Positions 1-7,981 of a DNA stretch of 64,000 nucleotides are shown one piece after another. The stretch lies in the NCBI GenBank assembly GCA_963704615.1, contig OY969923.1, positions 434,001-498,000 on the forward strand, read 5' to 3'. The DNA is from Bog-756 sp963704615 (lineage in GTDB: Bacteria > Actinomycetota > Acidimicrobiia > Acidimicrobiales > RAAP-2). The translations under genes and the position numbers were made by a program. The stretch's first letter is position 1, and the number at the start of each line of letters is the position of its first letter. The notes beneath the pieces are model-generated. The model was given only the letters and a program-made list of their open reading frames with translations. It ran no database searches and was not told the origin of the DNA.

Positions 1-92
1 GCGGACGAACCGAGAAGACCGCAAGAGAGCAAGAGAACGGTCGCTTTCGACGAAGTTGCCCTCAACAGGAAGAACCGTTGAAGACGACTCCG

Positions 93-1313
93 CTAATGAT
101 GCTGAACTTGGTCGAGGCGGGCATCCTCCTCGGGCGGACGGTGAAGAATGGCCACCGCGACCAAGGAATCGGAAGACCACAGATCTTTCGGCGTGACGGT
201 ATCTGGCAAGACGGCGGCGGAGTCCACGCGCCCCGGCCTGAAGACCCCATACTTCGCCATGCCCACGTTGTGAGCTACCAGATTCCGAATTATTCGTATC
301 CCAGCAATCGCCAGCTGTTTGCGAGTGGCCCCGCCGCCGAGGGCTCGATCACCGTCCATTTCGACCAATCCCGAAACATCGAGAGTCGACCAAGAGCTGG
401 CCTCCACGAGCAGTGAACCCACGGGTAGGCGATTCCGGCCGGCGCCAGTAGCGCGGTCTCCGCCTCGGTCAGAGGCCAGGAACGCGAATAATTCCGGGTC
501 CCATTCGGCAGAACCGGAGGTGGGAGAATCGCTTCCTCCACTCGCACCGCCATGGCCGGCTTCACCATCGGTGAGAGCATTGGCCAAGCTTTTGTGCATG
601 GTCAGAACCACCGCACCCTCGCCGGGCTCTTGTCCGCCCACGTCGTCCCCAGCTCCGCGATCGTCAAAGGCCGTGCTGTGTGAGGGGGGGGCGGGGTTGT
701 AGGCGAAGAGAGGATCAGCCAGCGCAATAGGCAACGGTGGATCTGCCTCGAGGAAACAGCGGTAGACGAACTCCGAACACGTCAACGACTTTTTGGAAGT
801 TCGGGAAGTCTGATAGACCATCTCGGGTTCAAAGACAGCCAGCACGGATTGGGACAGTGCTTCCAGCACGGTGCCAATGCGTTGGCTCGGACCACCGGCC
901 TCATCGAAATACAGTTCGTAGGTGCGAAAGAGCGCCGGAACCATCAGAGTGATCAGGCTCAGGTATGCGTACACCGTGTCCCCAGTGTCGGCATAGTCAT
1001 GAGCCCGCGTCACTACCCCGTCCGCCGCCGCCCCGTTGACGATGTCGATGTGGCGGAGCGCAGTCGCGGTCCGGTCGTGGGGCAGCTTGAGACGATCGTG
1101 AAGGCTCTCGATACGAGCTGCTGCCGGGTGCTGCTCGCTCTCGCGGGATACCTGAGCAAATTTTCCCTCACCAAGGTAAAGACCAGCATGGCTGACTGGC
1201 CTGTTTTCGGCGAGTTGTATCAGTCCGCTGAGCGGATGGAGGCTATCGAACAAAAGCACATCGCCTGGCTTCAGCTTGCCGATGAAGGCACCGGGATCCG
1301 TCGTGAGTTCCAT
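93..1313 (-). CDS. Permuted papain-like (YiiX/NlpC-P60 superfamily) cysteine peptidase or amidase, last gene of CHAT-STAND unit
   Basis: This 406-residue protein opens with a 'KPGDVLLFDS' strand. It has a His in 'SHAGLYLGEG' (about residue 42) and a Cys in 'LTCSEFVYRCF' (about residue 179). His before Cys is the order of circularly permuted papain-fold hydrolases (YiiX/YebB, DUF830), which cleave peptide or amide/lipid bonds. A hydrophobic stretch lies at about residues 113-130. The last ~190 residues are of unknown function; they include 'VTPKDLW' and basic segments. There is no signal peptide, so it is probably cytoplasmic. A strong GAAGGAGG ribosome binding site precedes the ATG, which lies 18 bases after the Sel1 gene stop, so co-expression with the CHAT-STAND protein is expected. 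The substrate is unknown. Confidence 0.75.
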   Translation of the reverse strand: MELTTDPGAFIGKLKPGDVLLFDSLHPLSGLIQLAENRPVSHAGLYLGEGKFAQVSRESEQHPAAARIESLHDRLKLPHDRTATALRHIDIVNGAAADGVVTRAHDYADTGDTVYAYLSLITLMVPALFRTYELYFDEAGGPSQRIGTVLEALSQSVLAVFEPEMVYQTSRTSKKSLTCSEFVYRCFLEADPPLPIALADPLFAYNPAPPSHSTAFDDRGAGDDVGGQEPGEGAVVLTMHKSLANALTDGEAGHGGASGGSDSPTSGSAEWDPELFAFLASDRGGDRATGAGRNRLPVGSLLVEASSWSTLDVSGLVEMDGDRALGGGATRKQLAIAGIRIIRNLVAHNVGMAKYGVFRPGRVDSAAVLPDTVTPKDLWSSDSLVAVAILHRPPEEDARLDQVQHH

Positions 1314-1331
1314 GCCGCCTCCTTCAGACCA

Positions 1332-2066
1332 TCAGTTCGATGTCACATTCCCCGTTTGCCAACGCTGTAGTTCCGTCGCCGCCTGCTGCTCGCCGCCGTC
1401 TCGGGCCACGTTCATCCAGGTCACTGCTTCCTCACGGTTGCCCTCGTGGTCCAACAACTGACCAAGCTGATAGGCGGCGTAGCCGTGTCCGGACTCCGCT
1501 GCCTGTTTGTACCACCGCTTCGCTTGGTCGGGCTCGTCCTCCGCAAAGTGCTCGGCCAGTTGGAAGGCTGCGTCCTGATCCTGTTCTGAAGCCCCCTTGC
1601 GCCACCAACGCACCGCCTCGGACGCATCGTGGTTTTCGTTGAGGGCTAACCAGCCGCGCTGATAGGCCGCGTGTCCGTACCCTTCGTTGGCTGCCTGCTC
1701 GAAGAAAGCTGCTGCCTCGTCCGTCTTGCCCTCCTCCCACAGAAGTTCGGCGAGTCGGTACGCTGCCTCGGCATGCCGCTCCGAGGCTGCGTAGCGCCAC
1801 CACTTTTGCGCATCCGCTCGGTCCCCATCCTCGTTGAGAACCAGCCATCCCAGTTGGAATGCCGCTTGGACGTGGCCTGCCTTGGCCGCCTGTTCGTATG
1901 GCTCTCTGGCCTCTTCGGGGCGCGCCTGCTCCCACAGCGCCTCGGCGCTCACGAAGGCAGCCTCGGGATCGGCATCGCCCTCTGGAGCCTGTGGCTCGGA
2001 GCGAGCTTCTTCCGTTATCGCTTGCCACGAAACGATCACCCGATCAAACCCCTCGCCCTCATTCAT
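1332..2066 (-). CDS. Sel1-like/TPR repeat protein
   Basis: The 244-residue acidic, signal-less protein is built almost wholly of Sel1-like helical repeats of about 36 residues with the pattern 'A-x-x-G-H-x-x-A-A-[YF]-x-L-G-x-L'. At least five units are visible from about residue 50 to 235. Sel1/TPR solenoids are protein-protein scaffolds. Its ATG overlaps the stop of the upstream CHAT-STAND gene by one base (TGATG), a classic translational-coupling arrangement. It may provide, as a separate subunit, the C-terminal repeat sensor that most STAND proteins carry in cis but the neighbour lacks (inference). Confidence 0.85.
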   Translation of the reverse strand: MNEGEGFDRVIVSWQAITEEARSEPQAPEGDADPEAAFVSAEALWEQARPEEAREPYEQAAKAGHVQAAFQLGWLVLNEDGDRADAQKWWRYAASERHAEAAYRLAELLWEEGKTDEAAAFFEQAANEGYGHAAYQRGWLALNENHDASEAVRWWRKGASEQDQDAAFQLAEHFAEDEPDQAKRWYKQAAESGHGYAAYQLGQLLDHEGNREEAVTWMNVARDGGEQQAATELQRWQTGNVTSN

Positions 2067-4054
2067 CAGTGGACCTCCCGCAAGAATCCATCGGGATCGA
2101 CTTCCGTTGCCGTCCAGATCTCTCTAGCATTTCTCACCATGGCATGGAGGGCGTCAGGATTGTCGATCACAGACTCGGCATTGGTCAAAAGTTGGGGGTT
2201 CCCACGCGAGACACTGACAATCTCGCGCAAAGTTGGTCTGCCGTTCACCGATCCGTCCAACAGGCTCGACAAACCAGGAAGCTGTTGAACCAGGTGGATC
2301 GTCTCCTTCGGACTGAGGTTCTTCACCTCGACGGCCTCAGCTCCATCGAGATCAGGAAGCGGCACCCGCGAAGTGATCACGATTCGACCCTCCCCCCTGT
2401 GGTTGCACAGCGCACCAAAGAGTTGTGACCATATGGGATCTTTCCACGCGCCGGACGATGTGAGTAACAGATCGACCTGATCGAACACCAGCAGCGCCCC
2501 CCGCCTTTCTATCGCCTCGGTGATTTGGTCGAGCCATTGCGCGAAATTGTCCGTACGATCGGTGGTCGTCACATTCAGGGCGCGTACCAAACGATTAGCG
2601 ACAAAGTCGAAGTCTGGTTTCACCTGGTCACGATCGTTCGTGTAAAACGAGAAAAGGTGAAGGGAGCCGAAATCGTCCTGACGTCCGTAGGCAAGCTCGA
2701 GTGCGCAATGTGACTTTCCCATTCCCGCTGCCCCGTGCAGGATGACGCCGCTTTTGCCGCTGCCGGATGCCAGCGCCCTATTGGCAGCGGCCAGCACACC
2801 GACGCGACCTACGAAGACCTGTGGTTCGTTGAGAAAGAACTCAGACATCTTCGGATTCAAGGGCGGCTGTGGACCAGTTCGATTAGGTGGCGCCAGGGGT
2901 GCAGCGGCGGTGGGAACGTTCCCGAAGACGGCTGGCGTGTACGTTGATCTTGAGGGACACAGATCTGTCGGCTGCCGTTGCGAGGAATCTCGGAGCGCCA
3001 TGGCCACTGCGCTCACGGCAGAATGATTCCCTTCCCACATCCTCCCATAGAGCCATTCCGCGAATTCGATGCAGAATCGGTCTCGAACGGGATATCGCAT
3101 CGCTACTACAGTGCAGCCCACCTGATCAGCAATTCTCGAGGCGAGGCTCTGTTCCACCTTCCTGTCGACGTGCTCTTCGTCCGATGCCGTGTCCACCCCC
3201 ATGGCTTCGAACCATGGCCGCACCACTGTCGCTGCTGAGGAACACGCCATCAGCGTGACAAGTTTGAGCCGAGGCTTGGCACTCTCCAGCCACTCCAGCA
3301 GAAGGTCAGTATCTACGGGCTCGGCTTGGCCGGCGTCGTTCTCAAGCATCAATACACCGGCAGTGCCGTGACCGGACAGGTGGACGATGTCCCAGCCTTC
3401 GCCATCCTCGAGAGCCTTCCTGAGCGATCCAGCCGTCGCCCCGTACTGCAACACGTTGAGATCGAGATCTTTCGAATTTCGTTCGATAAGTTTGCGTGCC
3501 AACACAGCCAACCGGTATCGCTCCTGCCGCAGGCTGAGTTGGCTCTCGTTTGTCGGAGACGAGAACGCGGCTAGCACACGCAACCGTTTATGTGGCGGTG
3601 GCGGTGGCGCGGTCGGAGGGCCGGACTCCACCGAGAAAATGACCCGTCGATCGGCCAGCGGAATGTTTCGACCGGTGTGAGGATCCCGCAGTGTCGCGAT
3701 CGCAAGCGGGGCTTCTAACAACCAGGTGGGGACATCCGGCTTGCGTTCGATCCAGACTGTTGCCGGGGCGTTTGCGACGAGGCTCTCGGCTATCTCGCCC
3801 AGGACGTTCTCGGAGACCCAGACCCCCAAATCGCCGATCAGTTCAGCCTCAGCTTCTACCCATCCGGCCTGGGCCCCAAGCTCGGTCCACGCGTCGGGAA
3901 GGTTGCGAAGAATCTCCCATTGGGGATCGTCTCTGTCGAGCTGGACCGCCTTGAAGCCAAGTTGCTGATGTCCTTCGGCCTCGGCGTCGAAGAGATGAAG
4001 GTCGAACCTGCCGTCACCCTCGATTTCCTCGGTCTTCAACCGGAGCGTCCGCAC
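2066..4054 (-). CDS. CHAT-domain (caspase-like) protease fused to STAND/NB-ARC-like NTPase
   Basis: 662 residues with a GTG start. An N-terminal region of ~150 residues of unknown fold ends in a proline run. A CHAT domain follows at about 155-380, with the His of 'HLSGHG' (about 229) and the Cys of 'LMACSSA' (about 271), the expected caspase-like dyad. A P-loop NTPase follows at about 405-640: Walker A 'GAAGMGKS' (441-448), Walker B 'LLVFDQVD' (521-528), an 'IVITSR' sensor strand and a 'GNPQLL' motif like NB-ARC/STAND ATPases. The protein stops there without the usual repeat array, which may instead be the downstream Sel1 protein. CHAT-STAND proteins are associated with regulated cell death and anti-phage conflict. 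Function here is inferred from domains. Confidence 0.85.
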   Translation of the reverse strand: MRTLRLKTEEIEGDGRFDLHLFDAEAEGHQQLGFKAVQLDRDDPQWEILRNLPDAWTELGAQAGWVEAEAELIGDLGVWVSENVLGEIAESLVANAPATVWIERKPDVPTWLLEAPLAIATLRDPHTGRNIPLADRRVIFSVESGPPTAPPPPPHKRLRVLAAFSSPTNESQLSLRQERYRLAVLARKLIERNSKDLDLNVLQYGATAGSLRKALEDGEGWDIVHLSGHGTAGVLMLENDAGQAEPVDTDLLLEWLESAKPRLKLVTLMACSSAATVVRPWFEAMGVDTASDEEHVDRKVEQSLASRIADQVGCTVVAMRYPVRDRFCIEFAEWLYGRMWEGNHSAVSAVAMALRDSSQRQPTDLCPSRSTYTPAVFGNVPTAAAPLAPPNRTGPQPPLNPKMSEFFLNEPQVFVGRVGVLAAANRALASGSGKSGVILHGAAGMGKSHCALELAYGRQDDFGSLHLFSFYTNDRDQVKPDFDFVANRLVRALNVTTTDRTDNFAQWLDQITEAIERRGALLVFDQVDLLLTSSGAWKDPIWSQLFGALCNHRGEGRIVITSRVPLPDLDGAEAVEVKNLSPKETIHLVQQLPGLSSLLDGSVNGRPTLREIVSVSRGNPQLLTNAESVIDNPDALHAMVRNAREIWTATEVDPDGFLREVH

Positions 4055-4062
4055 TACGTGTG

Positions 4063-4088
4063 ATAGTAGCCCCGGCTCAATCTGTCAA
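4063..4088 (-). promoter_or_regulatory. Candidate promoter of the CHAT-STAND unit
   Basis: Reading the minus strand, a perfect TTGACA (4088-4083) is followed after 14 bases by TACTAT (4068-4063). The spacing is shorter than the usual 16-18. A start site about seven bases downstream would lie within a few bases of the GTG at 4054, giving an almost leaderless transcript, which is common in actinobacteria. No Shine-Dalgarno is visible before this GTG, in agreement with that. Prediction only. Confidence 0.3.
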
Positions 4089-4247
4089 TCCAGAGGTTCG
4101 AATCTGGGAACGGGCGAAACGGTCTCACGTCGGTCGGTTGGCAGTGCGCTGGCAAAGATCGCCTAATGGTTGGGACGAGCCGTTGACTACGGGCCAGCTG
4201 AGGCCACCGGCTGGGACGACGGTCGGACGGAGCCTTACGATGTAGCG

Positions 4248-5498
4248 ATGCGAGCGCTCATGTACGGGGTGGAGCCAGAGGTGCAGCCAATCGGCGAGAC
4301 GGACAACCGCTTGCTGCGGATGCTCGCTCGGACGCCGACCCGCCTCCTCGACGTCGACGAGCCTGGGTTCCTCCGTCCAGATTGGGTGGTGACCAGGCCG
4401 AGACTGGTGGGGATCTGCGGGTCGGAGTCCAAGGCGGTGTTCTTGGACTATGCCAGCCTGGTCGACCCGGCCAACGCGTCGGGCATGCAGCAGAATCCGA
4501 TGAAGGGTTTTGTCTCTTTCCCTCACGTAATGGGCCACGAGGTGATCGCCGAGGTGGTCGCTGTCGGCCCCGAGGCGGAGGGGTTCGAGCCGGGGGACCG
4601 TGTCGCCCTCAACCCTTGGCTCACGTGTGTGACCCGAGGGGTCTCGCCTGTCTGCCCGGCCTGCGAGGCTGGTGACCTGAGCCAGTGCCACTCGTTCGGG
4701 AAGGGCTCATTCGCCCCAGGGATCCACATCGGCATGTGCGCCGACGTCAGCGGGGGATTCGCCGACCTGATGCCGGCGCACGACTCGATGCTCTTCAAGG
4801 TGCCGGACAACCTGAGCGACGAGCAGGTTGTCATCGCCGATCCGTTTTCAGTATCGCTCCATGCCGTCACCCGTCATCCGCCACAGCCGGGCAGCAAGGT
4901 GCTCGTCTACGGTGCCGGCGCGCTCGGCCAGTGCGCCGTCGCGATCCTGCGGGCATTGCACCCGTCGGTCGAGGTAATGGTGGTCGCGCGGTTCGATGCG
5001 CAACGCCAGTTGGCCGAGACGTTTGGTGCATCTACCGTCCCGCCTGAGACGCGTCTCGAGCTCATCGAGCGGGTCGCGGACTGGTCGGGTGGTGTGCTGC
5101 AGCCGGCTGACGGGCTACCCATGGCCTTTCCGGGCGGCATCGACGTGGTCTACGACACGATCGGGGCAGCCGAGACGTTGGAGGTCGGCTGCCGCGTGCT
5201 TCGCGCCCGAGGAACCCTCGTGAAGCTGGGCATGCACGGCGCCGCCAAGTGGGACGACACGCCCGTGTACTCCAAGGAGATCACCTATACAGGTTCAAAC
5301 GCCTTCGGAATCGAGGAGGTCGAGGGCGTGCGGCAGCACGGCATCGCCCACTTCCTGGACATGGTCGAATGCGGCCGGATCGACTTGACACCGATGCTCA
5401 CCCACACATTCCGTCTTGACGAGTGGCGCGACGCCTTCACTGTGCTGGCCGACCAGGAGAAATCAGGAGCCATTAAGGTCGCGATCGACAGTCGCTAG
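4248..5498 (+). CDS. Zinc-dependent alcohol dehydrogenase-like (MDR) oxidoreductase
   Basis: A medium-chain dehydrogenase/reductase of 416 residues from the chosen ATG. It has 'GICGSE' near the catalytic zinc, 'GHEVIAEV', a structural-zinc-like cysteine cluster ('CPACEAGDLSQC'), and the Rossmann motif 'GAGALGQCA' for NAD(P) binding. An inserted 'FGKGSFAPGIHIGMCAD' loop places it nearer to glutathione-independent formaldehyde or threonine/sorbitol dehydrogenase-like MDRs than to simple alcohol dehydrogenases. The substrate cannot be read from sequence. The frame stays open upstream to 4170, but homology-like sequence begins at 'MRALMYG'. It is monocistronic, divergent from the CHAT unit. Confidence 0.8.
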   Translation: MRALMYGVEPEVQPIGETDNRLLRMLARTPTRLLDVDEPGFLRPDWVVTRPRLVGICGSESKAVFLDYASLVDPANASGMQQNPMKGFVSFPHVMGHEVIAEVVAVGPEAEGFEPGDRVALNPWLTCVTRGVSPVCPACEAGDLSQCHSFGKGSFAPGIHIGMCADVSGGFADLMPAHDSMLFKVPDNLSDEQVVIADPFSVSLHAVTRHPPQPGSKVLVYGAGALGQCAVAILRALHPSVEVMVVARFDAQRQLAETFGASTVPPETRLELIERVADWSGGVLQPADGLPMAFPGGIDVVYDTIGAAETLEVGCRVLRARGTLVKLGMHGAAKWDDTPVYSKEITYTGSNAFGIEEVEGVRQHGIAHFLDMVECGRIDLTPMLTHTFRLDEWRDAFTVLADQEKSGAIKVAIDSR

Positions 5499-5586
5499 AG
5501 CTCGCCACATCAGCCAAGCCGTCCAACTGCTTGTGCAAGTGAGCGAGCAATGATTGCTGGCATTGCCTCAGCTTCATAGGTCGAGT

Positions 5587-5607
5587 CCTCAGCTGCGTGA
5601 GCTGAGG
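5587..5607. repeat. Intergenic palindrome CCTCAGCT-N5-AGCTGAGG (copy 1)
   Basis: Perfect 8-base arms separated by 'gcgtg', preceded by GT. It lies in the gap between convergent genes (dehydrogenase and WYL regulator). An almost identical copy lies at 18797-18817 and partial copies start at 7329 and 7381. There is no T tract, so it is a poor intrinsic terminator. It behaves more like a short dispersed REP-type element. Confidence 0.7.
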
Positions 5608-5691
5608 CTGTGGGCTCAAGAACTTGCGACTCTCTGGCCCATTCTTAGCTGGAATCAGCCCGAGAGTGGAGTTGGCGGCGCTTGGGGCGAC

Positions 5692-6663
5692 TCATTGCGC
5701 ACGTGGAATTCGTGCCCTGCTGAACCGGATGCTCCGTTCCTGGAGGTGGGCGAGGAATTCGGGTGGAGACAGCACTTCGAAGTCAGCTTCTGTGGCGCTG
5801 AGCGCCATCATCGGCCAGTCCAGCGATTCGCTGGCGATCCGCAAGAGGCACCGGTCTTTGCCTAGCTCTTCAATGAAGGCTCCCCGGCCGATGCGCTGCC
5901 GGGTCAACGCTGCCGAAGCTTGGATGATCGCTTCGACGACGTACCGACGCGGCATGCTCCCGATGGCATCCCGGACAAACTGGGCTGCATCATCGGTCGG
6001 AAGCTTGCGCGAAGGAAAGTGTCCGCCAGTACCCTGAGCGCCCTTGAGGCGGTCAAGACGGAAGGTCCGCCAGTCGGACCGCTCGAGATCCCAGGCGACG
6101 AGATACCAACGACGACCGAGCAGCACCAGCCGATGGGGGTCGACGAGTCGTTTGCTCGGGTCGCCGCCCCGAGCAACGTAATCGAACGTGAGGCGTTCGC
6201 AATCACGACATGCCTGGGCAATCGTCGAAAGTGCGCCTGACTCTGCACTGGGTGCATCGGCGCCGAACACAGCCGGCACCGTCATTGCCGCTAGTGAATC
6301 AACTTGCTGGCGAAGTCGTGGTGGCATGACTTGGATCAGCTTGCTGAGCGCCTGGACGGAGGACTCCTCGATCCCGGCGATGCTGCCAGCTTGAACTGCA
6401 GACAGAAGGCCGACGGCGAGCGATACGGCCTCGTCGTCGCTAAGGAGAAGTGGAGGAAGACCCGCTCCCGCAGCCAACTGGTAGCCCCCGTCGACCCCTC
6501 TTTGAGCCTCGACGGGATATCCCATCTCCCGCAACCGTTCGACATCTCGGCGAAGCGTCCTCGCGGATACTTCCAGCCGAGCGGCCAACTGGGCGCCAGT
6601 CCAATAGCGCCGGTTCTGCAACAGAGACAGCAGGCGCAGGGCTCGAGAAGTCGTTGCCGACAT
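5692..6663 (-). CDS. WYL-domain transcriptional regulator (DeoR-type HTH + WYL)
   Basis: 323 residues. An N-terminal winged helix ('LLQNRRYWTGAQLAARLEVS', then 'RTLRRDVERLREMGYPV') is followed by a WYL domain with 'RRWYLVAWDLERSDWRTFRLDRL' and a WCX-like C terminus. Members bind DNA and sense ligands, often nucleotides or nucleic acid, through WYL. It is divergently transcribed from the DinB gene with 86 bases between the starts, so it probably controls that gene or itself. Confidence 0.88.
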   Translation of the reverse strand: MSATTSRALRLLSLLQNRRYWTGAQLAARLEVSARTLRRDVERLREMGYPVEAQRGVDGGYQLAAGAGLPPLLLSDDEAVSLAVGLLSAVQAGSIAGIEESSVQALSKLIQVMPPRLRQQVDSLAAMTVPAVFGADAPSAESGALSTIAQACRDCERLTFDYVARGGDPSKRLVDPHRLVLLGRRWYLVAWDLERSDWRTFRLDRLKGAQGTGGHFPSRKLPTDDAAQFVRDAIGSMPRRYVVEAIIQASAALTRQRIGRGAFIEELGKDRCLLRIASESLDWPMMALSATEADFEVLSPPEFLAHLQERSIRFSRARIPRAQ

Positions 6664-6749
6664 TTTTTCAGTAGATCCGCAATTTAGGACAAATGCTGAC
6701 CGCTATGCATCATAAGGTGACCTTAGACCAACGAGGAAAGGGTGAACCG

Positions 6750-7274
6750 ATGAACACAAACCGCACCGATGCAACTTCCAGAGAACGATCTGATCTCTTG
6801 GAGACGTTGGATCAGCACCGCGGGTTTCTCCGTCAGACGGCACAATCGCTGACCGACCAACAGGCACGCCTCACACCGACGGTGAGCCAACTTTGTGTCG
6901 GCGGGATCATCAAGCACGTGATCCGCGTCGAGTCAGTATGGGCCGACTTCATTCTGACAGGGCCAGAGGCTGCTGGCCCACTGGACGAGAATACCTTTAA
7001 GGTTCAAGCCGAGAGCTTCGTCATGGATGAGCATGAGTCGCTCGAGGGACTTCTCGCCAAATATGAAAAGGTGGCCCTCCGTACCAACGAGCTGGTCGAG
7101 TCGGTCGCGTCCCTCGATGACTCTCATCCATTGCCGGAGCGTCCGTGGTTCGAGCCCGGGTCTCGCTGGTCGGGGCGTCGAGTGCTTCTCCATATCATTG
7201 CCGAGACCTCGCAACATGCCGGGCATGCCGACATCATCCGTGAATCGATCGACGGCGCCAGGACGATGGGATAG
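6750..7274 (+). CDS. DinB-family (DUF664-like) putative metal-dependent enzyme
   Basis: 174 residues from the ATG at 6750, which is preceded by a GAGGAAAGG ribosome-binding tract. The four-helix DinB/YfiT pattern is visible: 'TLDQHRGFLRQTAQSLTDQQ', 'IIKHVIRVES' (first His) and 'IAETSQHAGHADIIRE' (second and third His), giving a three-His metal site. Such proteins are often bacillithiol- or mycothiol-dependent S-transferases in Gram-positives. The reaction here is unknown. It is divergent from the WYL regulator. Confidence 0.85.
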   Translation: MNTNRTDATSRERSDLLETLDQHRGFLRQTAQSLTDQQARLTPTVSQLCVGGIIKHVIRVESVWADFILTGPEAAGPLDENTFKVQAESFVMDEHESLEGLLAKYEKVALRTNELVESVASLDDSHPLPERPWFEPGSRWSGRRVLLHIIAETSQHAGHADIIRESIDGARTMG

Positions 7275-7328
7275 CAGTCGAGCTGTCCCGCGCCAGACAC
7301 CTGTGGAGCTATGCCGATTGTTCGACGT

Positions 7329-7398
7329 CCTCAGCTCTCGGGATGGGGTCCAGGCGGGCGAGGGCCGCAACCGCGCATGTCCTCAGCTGGATGAGGAC
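7329..7398. repeat. Two partial copies of the CCTCAGCT intergenic repeat
   Basis: CCTCAGCT occurs at 7329-7336 and again at 7381-7388. The second is followed by 'ggatg' and AGG, as if the second palindrome arm had lost five bases. Both lie in the 244-base gene-poor gap between the DinB gene and the thioredoxin relic, like the full copies at 5587 and 18797. Confidence 0.5.
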
Positions 7399-7492
7399 GA
7401 GGACAAGCGCTCCTTGACGGACCAGATGCGCTGCCGACCTGCCAAAACCGTCCGATCGATGCGGCTCTGGCCACTTCCGGGAACCATCGAGC

Positions 7493-7981
7493 ATGTGTGT
7501 CGACCGCTCACCAATGAGGTGCGGTGCCCGTCCTGTGACAAGCGGAACCGGGTTCCCACCGCCGCAGGAGGCCTGCCGTAGTGCGGAGCTTGTCATTCAG
7601 CGCTGGTGGCTGGTCGAGGCGGACGATTCGACATTTGATGCCCTCGCAGTTGACTCCCCCCTTCCCGTCCTGGTCGACCTGTGGGCGCCGTGGTGTGGAC
7701 CATGTCGGCTGGTGGCGCCTGCCGTCGAGCATGTATCTCTGGAGAGAGCGGGACGGTTGAAGGTCGTGAAGGTAGACGTCGACATCGCTCAGAAGACCGC
7801 GGCTCGCTTTCAGGCCCAGAGCATCCCGACGCTCCTCATCCCGTCGGACGGACAGGTCGTGGATCGCATCGTTTACCCGAAGACGACCTCCGGCGGCGGG
7901 TGGATGCCGTCCTGGGCATTGGAACTTCTTGAGCTAGGGCTCAGGAGGCATTCCCGCCGGAACCGTCCAGCCGATAGCTAG
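7493..7981 (+). CDS. Thioredoxin-domain ORF (core of a disrupted TrxC-type thioredoxin)
   Basis: The frame encodes a full thioredoxin core: 'PVLVDLWAPWCGPCRLVAPAVE' with the redox WCGPC, then 'VKVDVDIAQKTAARFQAQSIPTLL' with the cis-proline, and 'GQVVDRIV'. Residues before 'LVEADDSTFD' and after 'DRIV' do not look like thioredoxin in this frame but do in frame +1, so both ends appear frameshifted. It ends tail-to-tail with the LuxR gene, both stops lying in one CTAG. Whether a shortened redox protein is made is unclear. Confidence 0.6.
   Translation: MCVDRSPMRCGARPVTSGTGFPPPQEACRSAELVIQRWWLVEADDSTFDALAVDSPLPVLVDLWAPWCGPCRLVAPAVEHVSLERAGRLKVVKVDVDIAQKTAARFQAQSIPTLLIPSDGQVVDRIVYPKTTSGGGWMPSWALELLELGLRRHSRRNRPADS
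7519..7932 (+). pseudogene. TrxC-type thioredoxin gene relic (zinc ribbon + thioredoxin) with stop and two frameshifts
   Basis: From GTG 7519 one frame reads 'VRCPSCDKRNRVP', the N-terminal zinc ribbon of thioredoxin-2 (TrxC). A TAG (7579-7581) then falls where an Arg is usual, and the same frame continues 'CGACHSAL', the second CxxC of the ribbon. At about 7606 two bases are missing and the WCGPC core lies in the next frame. At about 7872 it returns to the first frame as 'LPEDDLRRRVDAVLG', a typical thioredoxin C-terminal helix, ending at 7932. Three lesions favour real decay over a single read error. Confidence 0.6.

Noticed and set aside
44..92. Additional gene at the left edge
   Set aside because: Only about 90 bases lie beyond the peptidase stop, with no motif in either strand.
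93..416. Plus-strand ORFs opposite the papain-like gene
   Set aside because: They are shadows of the minus-strand gene: no ribosome sites, no recognisable domains, and the minus frame has clear catalytic motifs.
4060..4140. tRNA-like T-loop 'ggttcgaatc' near 4096
   Set aside because: The T-stem pairs only with an 8-base loop, and no acceptor stem, D-arm or anticodon arm can be built around it.
5587..5607. Palindrome as an intrinsic terminator of the dehydrogenase gene
   Set aside because: The stem is strong but no run of T follows on either strand, and the same element occurs elsewhere away from gene ends.
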